Part shown: piece after piece, positions 34,802 to 45,968 of the stretch
Layout: each line of letters begins with the position of its first letter
Numbering within the stretch: position 1 is the first letter of the stretch
NCBI RefSeq assembly: GCF_000213175.1
Contig: NW_009799179.1
Span: 4,318,171-4,382,170 of the forward strand
Reading direction: 5' to 3'
Length of the DNA: 64,000 nt
Source: Neurospora tetrasperma FGSC 2508
Taxonomy: Eukaryota > Ascomycota > Sordariomycetes > Sordariales > Sordariaceae
Translations under genes and position numbers: made by a program
Notes under the pieces: generated by a model
Told to the model about the DNA's origin: nothing
Database searches by the model: none
The model's input: the letters and a program-made list of their open reading frames with translations, nothing else

Positions 34802-37057
34802 CTATGAAGACTCATCTTCATCGCTACTGCTGGAATCCGACTCCATCCCGTCATCCACCTCCTTTTGAGTATCTTCATGTCCATCCGGACTCCAAGCGGG
34901 CACGTCTTCGCAACCCTCAGGAACTCGGCACAAATCTCTGGCGTTACAGGTCTTCCACAACACCTCCCTGATCTCCATGAAGACCTGGTCCACAGCATCC
35001 ATGGCCCAGATGACGTCCAGATGCTCATACTCCTCGATGACCTTCTTGTGGATTACCTTAACGTGCGGCTCACGTCCGCCGTCAAACCTCCTCAGAAGTT
35101 TAGTTCCGTCCACCAAGGCGTCGTTTCCGCATACCCAGAGGGCGAAGGGCGGTGCTTGGTGGTTGTACCAAGCCCTTGAACCCTTGGGCCTCATCCTGCG
35201 AGCCGCATGCTTCGACTTCTCTGACTTATGATTGCCCTCCATATCACGCTCTGCCGCCTTAAGGATCTTGTCAGCTTTCTTCTCGTTCCTGCTCCTCTCT
35301 TGCTTGTCAAGCTTGTCCAACTCTCGATCCTCCTTCTCCTCTGCCCTCCACTCCTCCTTGGTAGCCAGGATACACTTGTGCTTTGCAAAGCACTCCCTAC
35401 CTAACCACCAGCGCATCGACTCGGCACTGACGTAGACGGGCGCGAACTGGAACATTCTGTTCTTGAGGTCTCTGTCCCAGCGACGGTCGGTCCAATTGAA
35501 CAAGAACGAGAAGACTTTGTACCCGAGCCAGCCGTAGACGCGCGGGTGGAGAAGCGAGTGCATCGTCATCATGAAGGGGATGAAGGCGTGAATGCCGAAC
35601 AGCATGCGAAACATGGCGGGGGTGATGACGCGCATGAACTTGAAATACATTTTGCCGATCAAGGGACCAGCATACGCCGCCGGGGCGAGGGCGCAAAACA
35701 CGGTGAGCTTTTCACCCAGGTCCGGTCGCTGTTCTTTGGCTAAGGCGACAAATGTCTGGGTGGTGCCCTGAGAGTGGGCAATCAGCCCGATCTTCTCGAA
35801 GCCAGTCTCGTATAAGACACGCGAGGTCAAAGCAGCCAGGTCAAAGACGCCCATCTGACGGATATTCCAGCACCACATGCGCGGATCCGAGTACTCAAGC
35901 AGGACGTGGCGAGGCTTGAAGCCGCATCGGTTGTTGCCGAGCCAGACGTCGTAGCCCGATTTGCAGAGGAAGAAGGCAAGCGAGTCTTCGTCGTTGACGC
36001 AGTAAGCGCCTGAGCTTTGGAGAAGGCCATGCATAAGAAGAACGGGAAATTTCGGTTTCTTGTTGTTCTCGGTCTGGCCTGGTTCCCTCCTGAATTTGCC
36101 TGTGAACAGGTCGGGGCCCTTGTGTCGCCGCTCCTCTTCTGGTAGTGGTGTGTATTCTTCGGGATCGTACACATGCCAAAGCTCGATGACAAAACCATCT
36201 TCGGTTTCGACAAGATGGGTCTCAACGTCGAGCCCAACACGGCGGGCATAGAAGCCTATGTCGCACACGATGGGGTCGGGGCCCACGGCCTTGACGTCAC
36301 TATCGCTTTCGTCGTTGTCTTCACTGTCTTCGTGGTCAAGGTGGCGCGCCGACTTCCTGCGCCTCCACAGGCGGAGCTGTTTCTCTCGCAATTGCTTCCG
36401 TCGCCTCTCCTCCTGGTAAAATGGCCGGTCGGCATCTGGATCTTTGGAACGCAGCCGCTTCCAGATGTGTTGAAATGCAGGTGGTATACTGGTGAAAAGG
36501 GAGCCCAGGACAATGACGCCTAGGAATGCCAGACTGAGGAAGAATGAGCTGAAGCGAAACAGCAGACATTGGATGTCTCGCCAGCGCGATGGCGGACCGT
36601 AAAGTGGTAAGGGCGGGAACAGAGGGTGCGTGTAAGAAGGAGGCATCGACCTCTTGAGGTTGCCGTCGGTCGATTCTGAGGCGTTGCGCTTCTTCTCCTC
36701 CTCTTCGCTGGGAAAACTGAGTACTCTGTCTCCTTCCGAATCTTCTGTTTCCTTGACCCTATCGCGCGAGCCACTGGCTTCCCTAACGTGTACCTTGACT
36801 CCATCGTGTCTTTCGGCTTCGTCTCTCAACACGTTAAGCTTGTAGGCTTCGGTTACCGGAACGGCAGGTAGACGGTTTCCATCCGATGTAACGATAACGG
36901 CATCTTGGGGCGCGACAAAGATGGCTTCGACGGCGACACCTTTGTGGTCCGGGCTATCTGGCGGCTGGAAGGACAGCTTCTCTGATTGATGGGTAAACTC
37001 GACCACTGCTTCTTCAGCTGAGCCCTCACAGGGAAGCCTATCTACCTCAACGGACAT
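34802..37057 (-). CDS. Acid lipase / steryl ester hydrolase-like protein
   Basis: A 751-residue intron-less protein. I start it at the ATG at 37057 because its context (GCCGCCATGT) is strong and upstream codons look non-coding, although the frame stays open to 37276. The N-terminal 160 residues are polar. A membrane segment (SFFLSLAFLGVIVLGSLF) lies at about residues 165-190 and a basic linker follows. The AB-hydrolase lipase-associated segment is IGFYARRVGLDVETHLVETE. The alpha/beta hydrolase has LLMHGLLQSSG (about 339), VWLGNNRCG, the nucleophile motif AHSQGT (about 426), the acid CGNDALVDG (about 639) and the catalytic His in EYEHLDVIWA (about 679). This matches the yeast Tgl1/Yeh1/Yeh2 and animal acid lipase family, which hydrolyses steryl esters on lipid droplets or membranes. 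An acidic tail (SDSSSSDEDESS) and a Lys/Glu-rich insert are fungal additions. Confidence 0.9.
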   Translation of the reverse strand: MSVEVDRLPCEGSAEEAVVEFTHQSEKLSFQPPDSPDHKGVAVEAIFVAPQDAVIVTSDGNRLPAVPVTEAYKLNVLRDEAERHDGVKVHVREASGSRDRVKETEDSEGDRVLSFPSEEEEKKRNASESTDGNLKRSMPPSYTHPLFPPLPLYGPPSRWRDIQCLLFRFSSFFLSLAFLGVIVLGSLFTSIPPAFQHIWKRLRSKDPDADRPFYQEERRRKQLREKQLRLWRRRKSARHLDHEDSEDNDESDSDVKAVGPDPIVCDIGFYARRVGLDVETHLVETEDGFVIELWHVYDPEEYTPLPEEERRHKGPDLFTGKFRREPGQTENNKKPKFPVLLMHGLLQSSGAYCVNDEDSLAFFLCKSGYDVWLGNNRCGFKPRHVLLEYSDPRMWCWNIRQMGVFDLAALTSRVLYETGFEKIGLIAHSQGTTQTFVALAKEQRPDLGEKLTVFCALAPAAYAGPLIGKMYFKFMRVITPAMFRMLFGIHAFIPFMMTMHSLLHPRVYGWLGYKVFSFLFNWTDRRWDRDLKNRMFQFAPVYVSAESMRWWLGRECFAKHKCILATKEEWRAEEKEDRELDKLDKQERSRNEKKADKILKAAERDMEGNHKSEKSKHAARRMRPKGSRAWYNHQAPPFALWVCGNDALVDGTKLLRRFDGGREPHVKVIHKKVIEEYEHLDVIWAMDAVDQVFMEIREVLWKTCNARDLCRVPEGCEDVPAWSPDGHEDTQKEVDDGMESDSSSSDEDESS

Positions 37058-39010
37058 GGCGGCTGGGGATTCCGTTTCGATATTCGACCAAATACTGTTA
37101 AGCTTGGTCACTTGTCCAAAAGTTCTTTGAATATAAGAGAAAGGCATAAGGACATGGTCATGCAACTCAACAAGTGCTGGGTGGCCAACAAGATAAAGAC
37201 GCAATACTTTGAAGGGACCAGTAGAAAGAGAAGAAGAAAAAGCAAGGAAAGGATTATTGAAAAAGTAAATAGACAACTTGGATATTTCTGGGGTAACCGC
37301 AAAAGGAGTACTTCCTCCGTGTCGCGCCGTCCGAGTGTTGCGCCATCAACGTCATGATGGAAACCTGCGTTCGCCTGGTAGGGGGAGGCTTTGAGGCAAT
37401 GCACAGTGTAAGTCTGGAAAGGGTTGGGGTTCAGGGAGGGAAAATGTGCTATACCCGGCGGACGTAACTTGCCAACCGCTGCAGAGCTGTGACACAAAGC
37501 CGGTTTTGTTTGGAAGGAGTGTCCATCGTTCTGGGAAAGTTGACACAAAGCGACTGAAGATGGCCCATCACCGCAATTCGGTCACATAGGAAACGCGAAG
37601 CGAATAATCGAGTGATGAGAACCTTGAACCAATCTGTCGTCCTTACGACGCAGTGTCAGCCGTCGATAGGACCAACGGCAGGCAGAGATGGAAGACCTGA
37701 AGAGTGCTGTTGTGTTTTCGTTTCCTGAAACAAGACATTCAATTGATCCCCGGATTCACAACTCAAAGTCGGGCAAGTCTGGAAAGTGCCCAAATGTTGA
37801 AAAGTGCGTCACACTGCAGCTGGGGGAGCCCATGTGGGGATGACATGGATGGGGGAGGCATGTGAGAAATATGGAGATCCGTTCGTCTTGCTGGGAGCGC
37901 CATGTCATTTCCCGACGCCAAGTGATCCCTGACTAGTCAAGACACCAGAAGAGGAGCATCATCAACGCTTTTGTCTTCTGAAAAAAAGCTTAGCATGTGG
38001 TGTCGAGCGTCTTGGTTTCAGATGTCTCTACTGTAACGGCCCATCGGATTGTAAGAACCACTGTGGGTGAATCATCCAAGCAGAATGAAACCCGCATGAG
38101 GTTGGGCTTAAAGTTCAAGTGGATCCCCAGGCACTGGAATCGGGAGTTGGGGCGGCCGCTTTCATCCATTGCCTTCAGCTGAGATCTAATAAATACTCAA
38201 GCTTCACAGAGTCCAGAGCCATTCCCCTTGAACATGAAGTGGTGATATCGTAGTTGTGTTCATCCTCAAAGGCATGTGGTTGATCGCTGGTAGAGGATGT
38301 AAGCTTAACAGTAGGAAGTAAGTACGAAATGACCTGTCATCATTTTCCAGCACCTACCCAGCCCTAACCCTGGGTTTACGTAAAACAGCTCCTTACCGCT
38401 GTGCGGACCGCCGGCCATGTGCCTCGGCCTAAGAGGAGGGAGGAGCCGCCCCCCCAAGCTAAAGACGGGGAATGGCCGGGGAGTGGGAGACAGCGCCCAG
38501 CGAATGACCGCCCTGACCATTTGGGGATCAGCCGAACCGAACATGCAGCAACGGGACAGCATAGTCTCCCGTCCTCTCTCTCTCCAAACGACGCGCTGCT
38601 GGTTCGGATAATTTCTGTGGTGGTTGCGACGCCTTCTCTTCTCTAATTTAATCAACTGTACTCTATCGCAATTCCCTTCCAAGGCACTTGCTTCCGGGTT
38701 GCCACGCGCCCCTGGCTGTACTGTTCGGCATCGGCTTTGTCGTGTTTCGTTGCAGCTGAACCCCAAATCACTTCCGCGGTGTACACGGCAGTCTACATTG
38801 TCGCTACTACCTAGACAGGTGTGGGGGACCTCGACCGGCATGGGCCGTAAATAATAATCGTGCCTGCTACTTTACCGGACCAAACTTTCAGGATCTGATC
38901 CCTTTGCGCCGACCGACCGAATCACTCCATCGTCGAATCTCAAGCCTTGGGCAGCGGCTCCGATTTGCTGCCGTACCTCTGTCTTACACCAACGCCGACG
39001 CACCTCTGCA
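37058..39010. other. Intergenic between divergent lipase and PEX6 genes
   Basis: About 1.95 kb containing both promoters. A minus-strand frame of 178 codons (38305-38841) has no recognisable motif or plausible codon pattern and is not called. No RNA gene is recognised. Confidence 0.6.
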
Positions 39011-42000
39011 ATGACCGCCCCCAACTCCGCCCCTGCCTCGAGCAGGAAAAGGGTCCGAAGACGCAGACAAGACAAGCCCGCCTTGTCGGCCAAATTGGTC
39101 CTCGATGCCCATGTCAAGGGCGATGTTGGTGTCATTGCTACCGACCTCTTCGCCGACCTCTTCCCTCATCTCTGGGCTAGTATGTAAAATATCTGCCCCT
39201 ATTGTGGGTTTTATCCTGCCTTGTATCATGGGTTCTGACTAACTGGTCACTCTGGCTTGACAGATGGCGACAGCCAGGACACCGTTCATGTTGCAATCGC
39301 TCCTTGGGCACCAAGCCAAACCCCCGAGGCCAACAACTGGTCCATTGTACCCGTCATTCGATCTTCCACCGTTGCGCCGTCCACTGTACAGTTCTCGCCC
39401 TCATCGCTGGCCCTCCAGTCTTTCGCGACGCACCTCCAGCAGGCTGCGCCCTCAAAGCTTTCCGGCCATAACAAAGGTGGCATTGAGATCCTGATCTTGG
39501 ATGTTTCGCCCATCGAGCTCGATACCGTCTTTGTAAGCCTTGACGGAGAATTGGCTAAGAGACTGGAAGATGGGGAGGGAACCTTCTTCCGCGAACACCC
39601 AGTCAACGGCAAGGGCAAGGCTCGTGCCGATGCTACCCCTGAGGAACACTTGACAGCTGCTTTGCGCACTGCCCTCGGTACCTTGAAGATTGTGCATTCT
39701 GGCGATCTCTTCCCATTGCCACTACCACCTCACCCAGTTACCCACCAACCTCCAAACCCAGGACGGATAACGCTTTGCGAACCTGTGGCTCAGGGTATCC
39801 TCGCCCCTACTACAAAGATCATCGTGTCGAGAGTGCGCACCAGCAAGACCAAACGTAGCTCTGCATCTGGCCAGCAACAGGGGCGCAAACTGAACGGAGT
39901 GGCCGAAGACGACGAAGATGCCTACTTCTCGGCTGCCGAGGAAGACCGCGACAGCAAGACCGATGCCCAAACGGCTGAAACAGATGCAGACGATACCGAA
40001 TTCGAGCCACAGGCTGGAGAAGATGAGGACAACTTGTCGGATGATTCATTAGACGAAATAATATCCCTTCAAGTTCCTACTCTACCCACTACGGTCACCG
40101 GCCAATCTACAATAGGAACGGGCACCCCGACGATGCTCAGGGGCAGGAAGACTAACGGTCCTGGGTCGGTTATCTCTAGTTATACTGCCACCACCGCCAG
40201 ACCAGACCGACCTCGTGGCCGGCTCTTCAAGGCGCAAGGATTAATGAAACCTATCCCACCTGATCTGCTCCACCCTAAACCTACATCCGAAGACGATGAA
40301 GAAGCGTGCATCTACGTGGATATGAGGGATCTCACTAGGGTGGGCTGTTTCTCTGGAGACTGGGTACGAGTCGAGGCGGCCTCTGAACCGCCCTCCAACG
40401 GGCTCGGCGCGTTTGGTTTGGGAAGCTTCGTGGAACAGGAAGCAGACGAGATTAACTGGAGACCTGCGAGGGTTTTCGGCCTGCCTGAAGGGTATTCGAG
40501 CCGTTCGGCGACCAGGTCACACCACTCTAGACATGATAGCCGGAACTCGTCCTTCTTTGAGGCACAGTCCCAAAAGTCGAATCCACCGGCTTATACTTCG
40601 CCTATTCTTCTCGCAAACTTAGACAACCCTCCCTATCTTCGTCTATCACCGATCAAGCGCCCTTCGAGCTCCATCATCAAGGGCGTCGCTGCTCAGTCAA
40701 AGACCAGCTCATCCTTGAAGCCACCATTTGCTCGCGAGGTGATCCTACAACATGTGAGAACACCCACAGCGGTCGAGAGAGACGTACAGTCTGCGGTCAT
40801 GGCTGGCCTGAAACACTATTTTGAGAGGAGATTGCGGGTTCTCAAGACTGGAGATCTCATTGCTGTACCCATTGACACCCAGTTGGGCAAGGCTCTCCAG
40901 GAGAGTACAATCCCTGGTGAGGATTCTGCCATCGATGAGGTCTTGGGTCTGATTGCTGCAACACGTCCCGGACAGAGCCTACATTATGACGATGTTGCCT
41001 GGTTCAGGGTTGGTCACGTCCAGGCCATGAAGCAAGACACCACAGAAGCAGTCGATGGCGAGGAGGCAGAGGATCTATGGGGCGGAATCGCCTGTGTAGA
41101 TATTTCGCTCACACATTTAGAACAGACAGGATCTGTCACAGGCCGCATTCCGGGCACGATATCCAACAGCTGGCAGTATTACCTGGGTATCAGGAAGCTT
41201 CCCAAGCACCAGCAAAACCCAGGGCTACCTGCTCAACTGCAAATACTAGAGCCCGAGAAGCAGTATGTCTCATCGCTCCGAAGGAAACTTCGCGAGCTCA
41301 TGGCTGCCGCCACCAGTAAACCCGCGCTTCATCTCAACCTGCCACCACTGGCCATTCTCCTTGTGTCGACGCAAAGGCATATCGGCAAGGCAGCCACCGC
41401 CATGCAAGCCTGTTCAGATATTGGTCTGCACACATTTGCCATAGACGCTTATGACATTGTGAATGATGGCGGTGGTGGAGGTGGTAGCGATGTCAAGACA
41501 GCTGGGTTCTTGACATCGCGCGCTGAGCGTGCTATGAGCTGTGGTCCCGAATCATGCGTCCTCCTGGTCCGCCACATTGAAGCCCTTACTGCCGACCGCA
41601 TGGTTTCTTCCATCAAGGAAATCTTGGCCGACGCTAGGGTTTTGATCGCCACCACCACCGAGGTTGAGAAGGTCCCCGACGGCATCCGTGCCCTCTTCAC
41701 ACACGAGTTGGAGATGAGTGCCCCCGACGAGCAGGAGAGAGAGGGTATCCTCAGCTCCATCCTCGCCGACCGCGGCATCGGTCTTGACCATGGGGTAGAT
41801 CTCAGCGGCATCGCCCTCAAGACTGCCGCGCTCGTAGCAGGCGATCTCGTCGACGTTGTTGACCGTGCCTTGGTTGCGCAGCGATCCCGCCTGGAGAGGC
41901 TCACCGCCAAAGCGACTGGCAGCATCACCTTCCGTGACGTTCAGCTCGCTGGTGGTCCAGCCGCCTCTGGCCTGACCAAGCAGGATTTCGAATTAGCCGT

Positions 42001-43287
42001 CGATGCCGCCCGCAAGAACTTTGCTGATTCCATCGGCGCGCCGAAGATCCCCAACGTCACATGGGACGACGTCGGTGGCCTAGGCAACGTCAAAGACGCC
42101 ATCACCGAGACCATCCAGCTTCCGCTTGAGCGCCCCGAGCTGTTCGCCAAGGGCATGAAGAAGCGCTCCGGTATCCTGTTTTACGGACCGCCCGGTACCG
42201 GCAAGACGCTCCTGGCCAAGGCCATCGCCACCGAGTACAGCCTCAACTTCTTCAGCGTCAAGGGTCCCGAGCTGTTGAACATGTACATTGGTGAGTCCGA
42301 AGCCAACGTGCGGAGGGTGTTCCAGCGTGCCCGCGACGCCCGGCCTTGCGTCGTCTTCTTCGACGAGCTGGACTCCGTCGCTCCCAAGAGAGGTAATCAG
42401 GGCGACAGCGGCGGTGTCATGGATCGTATCGTGTCGCAGCTGTTGGCGGAGCTCGACGGCATGTCGGGCGGCGAAGGCGGAGGCGGTGGTGTGTTCGTCA
42501 TCGGTGCGACCAATAGACCTGATTTGTTGGATCCTGCACTGCTGAGACCCGGTCGCTTCGATAAGATGTTGTACCTGGGTGTCTCGGACACGCACGACAA
42601 GCAGGTGACTATCATGGAGGCTTTGACTAGAAAGTGCGTATATTTTTCTTTTTCCCTTCCTCTTCTTCTTCTTCAAACTCCGATGCTAACCCACATACCC
42701 CTTCCAACAGATTCACTCTCCACCCAACCGTCTCCCTTCGCTCTGTGGCCGAGCGTCTCCCTTTCACCTACACCGGCGCCGACTTCTACGCCCTCTGCTC
42801 CGACGCCATGCTCAAGGCTGTTACCCGCCAGGCCACCTTGGTCGACACCAAGATCCGCGAGCTCAACGCCGCCGCCGGTCCTGAGGGAAAACAGATCTCG
42901 ACTGCTTACTTCTTTGATCATTATGCCACCAAGGAGGACATCAGCGTCATGGTAACCGAACAAGACTTTTTGGATGCCCACAGGGAACTGGTGCCCTCGG
43001 TTAGTGCGGGCGAGTTGGAGCACTACGAGCAGGTTAGGGCTATGTTTGAGGGGGCTAAGGATAAGGACAAGAAGAAGGAGGGTGCTGATGGTCATGGCAA
43101 CGGAGTGGATGGACTTGAGAGCGGTAATGGGAATGGGATGCTGGCTATTACAATGGGTGATGACGGCAAGGGAAAGGGAAAGGCGGCTGATAACGAGGTC
43201 AATGGTGCTGGTAAAGGGAAGGGCAAGGAAGGCGTTTCGCCTTTCCAGGAATCAGGAGGAGATGAGGATGAGGGGTTATATGATTAG
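39011..43287 (+). CDS. pex6: Peroxisome biogenesis AAA ATPase PEX6
   Basis: Three exons, 39011-39179, 39264-42633 and 42711-43287, give 1371 residues. PEX6 with PEX1 forms the AAA+ motor that extracts the receptor PEX5 from the peroxisomal membrane. The second ATPase domain is canonical: Walker A GPPGTGKT (about 1030), Walker B VVFFDELDS (about 1085), then GATNRPDLLDPALLRPGRFD and FTYTGADFYALCSDA. The first domain (about 750-930) is degenerate, with STQRHIGKA where a P-loop would be and LLVRHIEAL for Walker B, as is usual in PEX6. The N-terminal half has the PEX6 N-domains with an acidic low-complexity stretch (AEDDEDAYFSAAEEDRD). The C-terminus is Gly/Lys-rich and acidic. Intron 2 (GTGCGT...GCTAAC...ACAG) must be removed to give LTRKFTLHPTVSL. 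The N-terminus starts with a basic SSRKRVRRRRQDK segment. Confidence 0.96.
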
Positions 43288-43653
43288 CAGGTTGGTGATG
43301 TAATTTTGGATAGCATGGGAGGGAAAGGGGTGTGATAATGCGGTTGTCATGCTGCGCCGCATGTACGTGGTTGAGAGATGGGATGGGACTACACTGCCTT
43401 TTTAGAAATGTCTAGACAAAACGAGAGGTTGCCGTTAAAGGAGAGGGATAGGTAAATAATCAAGCAACATCGACGATCATGGAGAACATGAAGTTGGCGT
43501 GGCAACTAGTCAGATCTGGAGCACGTAATAGACGAGTATGGTTTTATTGATGTGTCTGAGGTATCCTGTCGAGATCAGGAGAATATCAGATTGCCTTCAA
43601 TTACCACCTGAGGATTCTTCCCCTTTCCCTCATTATTCCCTTTTTTAGTACTC
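43288..43653. other. Intergenic between convergent genes
   Basis: These 366 bp contain the 3' ends of PEX6 and of the leftward SH3BGR-like gene. Nothing else is seen. Confidence 0.65.
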
Positions 43654-44932
43654 CTACTCCTCAACCTCTTGATCAGGAACCTCCTTTATAGTCTCCGCCC
43701 TCTCAATCTCCTTGATCTCCTCGTCCGTCGCACTCTCTATCAACGCCCCCTGCAACGACGTAATGGGCGCGTCCACGTCCGTCGGCTGCCACGTCGTCGA
43801 CGTCGGCGACTGCACCGTTCGCGACGCCCCACTGTCGTCCTTCCACCCGCTTGAGGTGGGCGACTGGAGACCGAAGCCCGCTACCTCCGCCGCTGAAGGT
43901 GAGGGAGATTGAGCTGAGGAATTGTGGGTTGGAATCGGTAGGGGGTTGGTTGTACTTGTTGGTTCTGTAGTTGATTTCATTGTTGCCGCCTCTTTCGTTG
44001 CTGACTGCGCTGGGGTGGACGCTGTTGGTGCAGGTGTCGCTGTTGTCGCCGTCTTCTTTCCAGCTTCTGCGTCCTCTCCGTCTTCCACGGTCGCCGCTTT
44101 GGGAGTCTTGCTTGCCGCGGCAGCGGGCTCGCTGCTCGCGGATGGTGCTACTGCTGCTTCGTGTGCCGGCTTTTCGGCCTCCTTCTCCTTTGCCTCCTCC
44201 ACCTCCTTGTTGCCATGTTCCTTCTGTTCCTCCTCCTTCTTCTCCCGTTTTGGCTCCGCAGCACTACCAGTAGCCTTTGTCGCGGCCTGTACCTTCTTCT
44301 TCTTAGCCTTCGCGGCGGCTTCTTCGGCTAGGGTGCGGATCGGCAACGCCTGTGATTCCATGCCGCTTGCTGCTGCTGCTGGGCTAGCGCCGGCGCCGGC
44401 GGCGGAAGGTTCGGCTGCAGGCTTCTTCTTCTTGCCGTACTTGGGCTTGGGCGGAACGGAGCCGATGGGCGGCTGTGTGAATTCGTCTTGGAAGATGGTG
44501 ACGTGTTGCTTGAGCTCGCCGTACTCGTTCCATTCTTCGATTTCGACAATGTCCTGCATGTCTTCAAGTTAGTTTCGAATTCACATGAGAAGAAAGGAAC
44601 GTAGCGGGGGGTAGAAAAGGGTGATGGTGGTGGTGGTGGTGGTCGTGGTGGTCGTGGTGGTGTGACAAACTTACACCCACAACGAAACCCTCTTGCACCA
44701 AAGCCGGCAGCTTTCGCACACGGCCGTTAGGGTCCTTGCCGCCACGACGGCCCCAGAGCATGCGCGCCTTGTCGTTTGTGGCCATGTCGACGGCCTTGAA
44801 GGGGATGCGGTTGGCTCGAAGGATGGTCTCAAGTCGGGAGGTGGCTGTCACGATGTGCGACGACCCGGCTGTCAAGGAGGTGTAGATGTAGAGGGCCGGA
44901 TCGGCCTCGAGCTCTCTCAGCGATGACGCCAT
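43654..44932 (-). CDS. SH3BGR-like thioredoxin-fold protein with low-complexity tail
   Basis: Two exons on the minus strand, 44932-44675 and 44553-43654, give 385 residues. The N-terminal 110 residues match the SH3-binding glutamic-acid-rich protein (SH3BGR) version of the glutaredoxin/thioredoxin fold. They read LYIYTSLTAGSSHIVTATSRLETILRANRIPFKAVDM, then KLPALVQEGFVVG joined over the intron to DIVEIEEWNEYGELKQ. There is no CxxC, so redox activity is not expected. The remaining 270 residues are Lys/Glu/Ala/Thr/Pro-rich with a basic KPKYGKKKKP patch and repeated Ala/Thr stretches, and are probably disordered. The start at 44932 begins right at the domain. The 121-bp intron (GTAAGT...GCAG) contains a (GGT/GTG)n tract. 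Function in fungi is unknown. Confidence 0.82.
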
Positions 44933-45668
44933 GGTTTCGGTTTCGAGACGGTGCTGGTGTGCTTCGATGGAGTGTTCGACTTGGGGGTACCGATGGCGTT
45001 GGATGCGTGATGTTTCTGAGCTCTTGTGCTGTTGTTTATAACTGAAGTGAGAGTAAAGGTGTAACAACGAGGGGATGGAATACAGGCGGTAATGCCCCTT
45101 TGCGGCGCTAGGTCCGGTGTAATGAGAAGCGTACGGGGCGCCCGGTGGACAGGCAATTAAGGAGGTGAGACGAGGGTTGGCCTGCTAACGGCTTACTCCA
45201 CTGGTGACACGGCAGCGTTATGTACAGCTCTTTCCAGTTCGCGTACGATCTTGGGGATAGCGGGGTAGCTATCTACACTATATTAGCGACGGGAACAGTG
45301 GAAAGAAGGGGCAGCTGGCCGATCGCAACCCATATGGATCTTGGTGAGGAATGAGATCATTCCAGTGTATGTCAAAAGAATGATGATGATCCTGCAAGGT
45401 GCTGTTCACCACGATTGCCTCTTGAGACACTCCGTATTCAAGTGTGGGTGGGGGTCATAGTATGGAATGCGCGGAGAGGGCTAAAACAGGATGGCTTTCT
45501 CTGATTGTTGAAAGCCTGAATTTCGGACAAAGATACACCAACAGAGCACGTACCGCGACCCAATTCGAAGACAGCAAGCTTCACACAATGGACATATTCT
45601 GGCATTTCAAACACTGACGTTCTATTTGTTTGTGATAGGTAGACAATGTCCGTTTGTATCCCACGCTT
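44933..45668. other. Intergenic between two leftward genes
   Basis: This interval contains the promoter of the SH3BGR-like gene and the 3' end of the MoaD gene. The open frame continues upstream of the chosen start but without conserved residues, so I treat it as leader. Confidence 0.6.
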
Positions 45669-45968
45669 TCAGCCGGAGCTGACCGGAGGTATGATAGCCA
45701 CCTCGTCCCCTTCTTGGATAACAACAGCGTTATCCTCGCCGTCTTCATCCTCACTGCTCGGCATATCCACGTAGCCCAAGTTTATCGTGACCAGGCTGTG
45801 ATCAAGCACCGTTTCTCGAATACCCTGGTACCGCTCTTCGAGTGTGTCGAAGAGTTTCCGCAAGGGTAGCGGCGCCGGTAATGCTTCCATATCCTTGCCT
45901 GTGTGGGAGCTAGCAGTTGCGAAGTACAGGATGTTAAAATGACCCTTTGGGGGTTTCGGCGCGCTCAT
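45669..45968 (-). CDS. Molybdopterin synthase sulfur-carrier subunit (MoaD/MOCS2A type)
   Basis: An intron-less 99-residue protein with the beta-grasp ubiquitin-like plan of MoaD: FNILYFATASSHTGKDMEAL, LRKLFDTLEERYQG, HSLVTINLGYVD, an acidic loop (SSEDEDGEDN), then AVVIQEGDEVAIIPPVSSG. With the large subunit MoaE/MOCS2B it converts precursor Z (cPMP) to molybdopterin. Its C-terminal Gly carries the thiocarboxylate. In fungi it is needed for nitrate reductase and xanthine dehydrogenase (cnxG-type gene of Aspergillus). The frame ends Ser-Ser-Gly and not the usual Ser-Gly-Gly, so the penultimate Gly is replaced by Ser. This is clear in the bases (AGC TCC GGC TGA on the minus strand). The length is normal for the family. 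Confidence 0.92.
   Translation of the reverse strand: MSAPKPPKGHFNILYFATASSHTGKDMEALPAPLPLRKLFDTLEERYQGIRETVLDHSLVTINLGYVDMPSSEDEDGEDNAVVIQEGDEVAIIPPVSSG

Noticed and set aside
37058-37276. 73-residue N-terminal extension of the lipase
   Set aside because: The upstream residues look non-coding, and the ATG at 37057 has a near-ideal context. It is not excluded that a short upstream exon exists.
38305-38841. 178-codon minus-strand ORF between lipase and PEX6
   Set aside because: It has no recognisable domain, a composition rich in Cys/Arg/Gly/Pro as random GC-rich frames show, and a position in a divergent promoter region.
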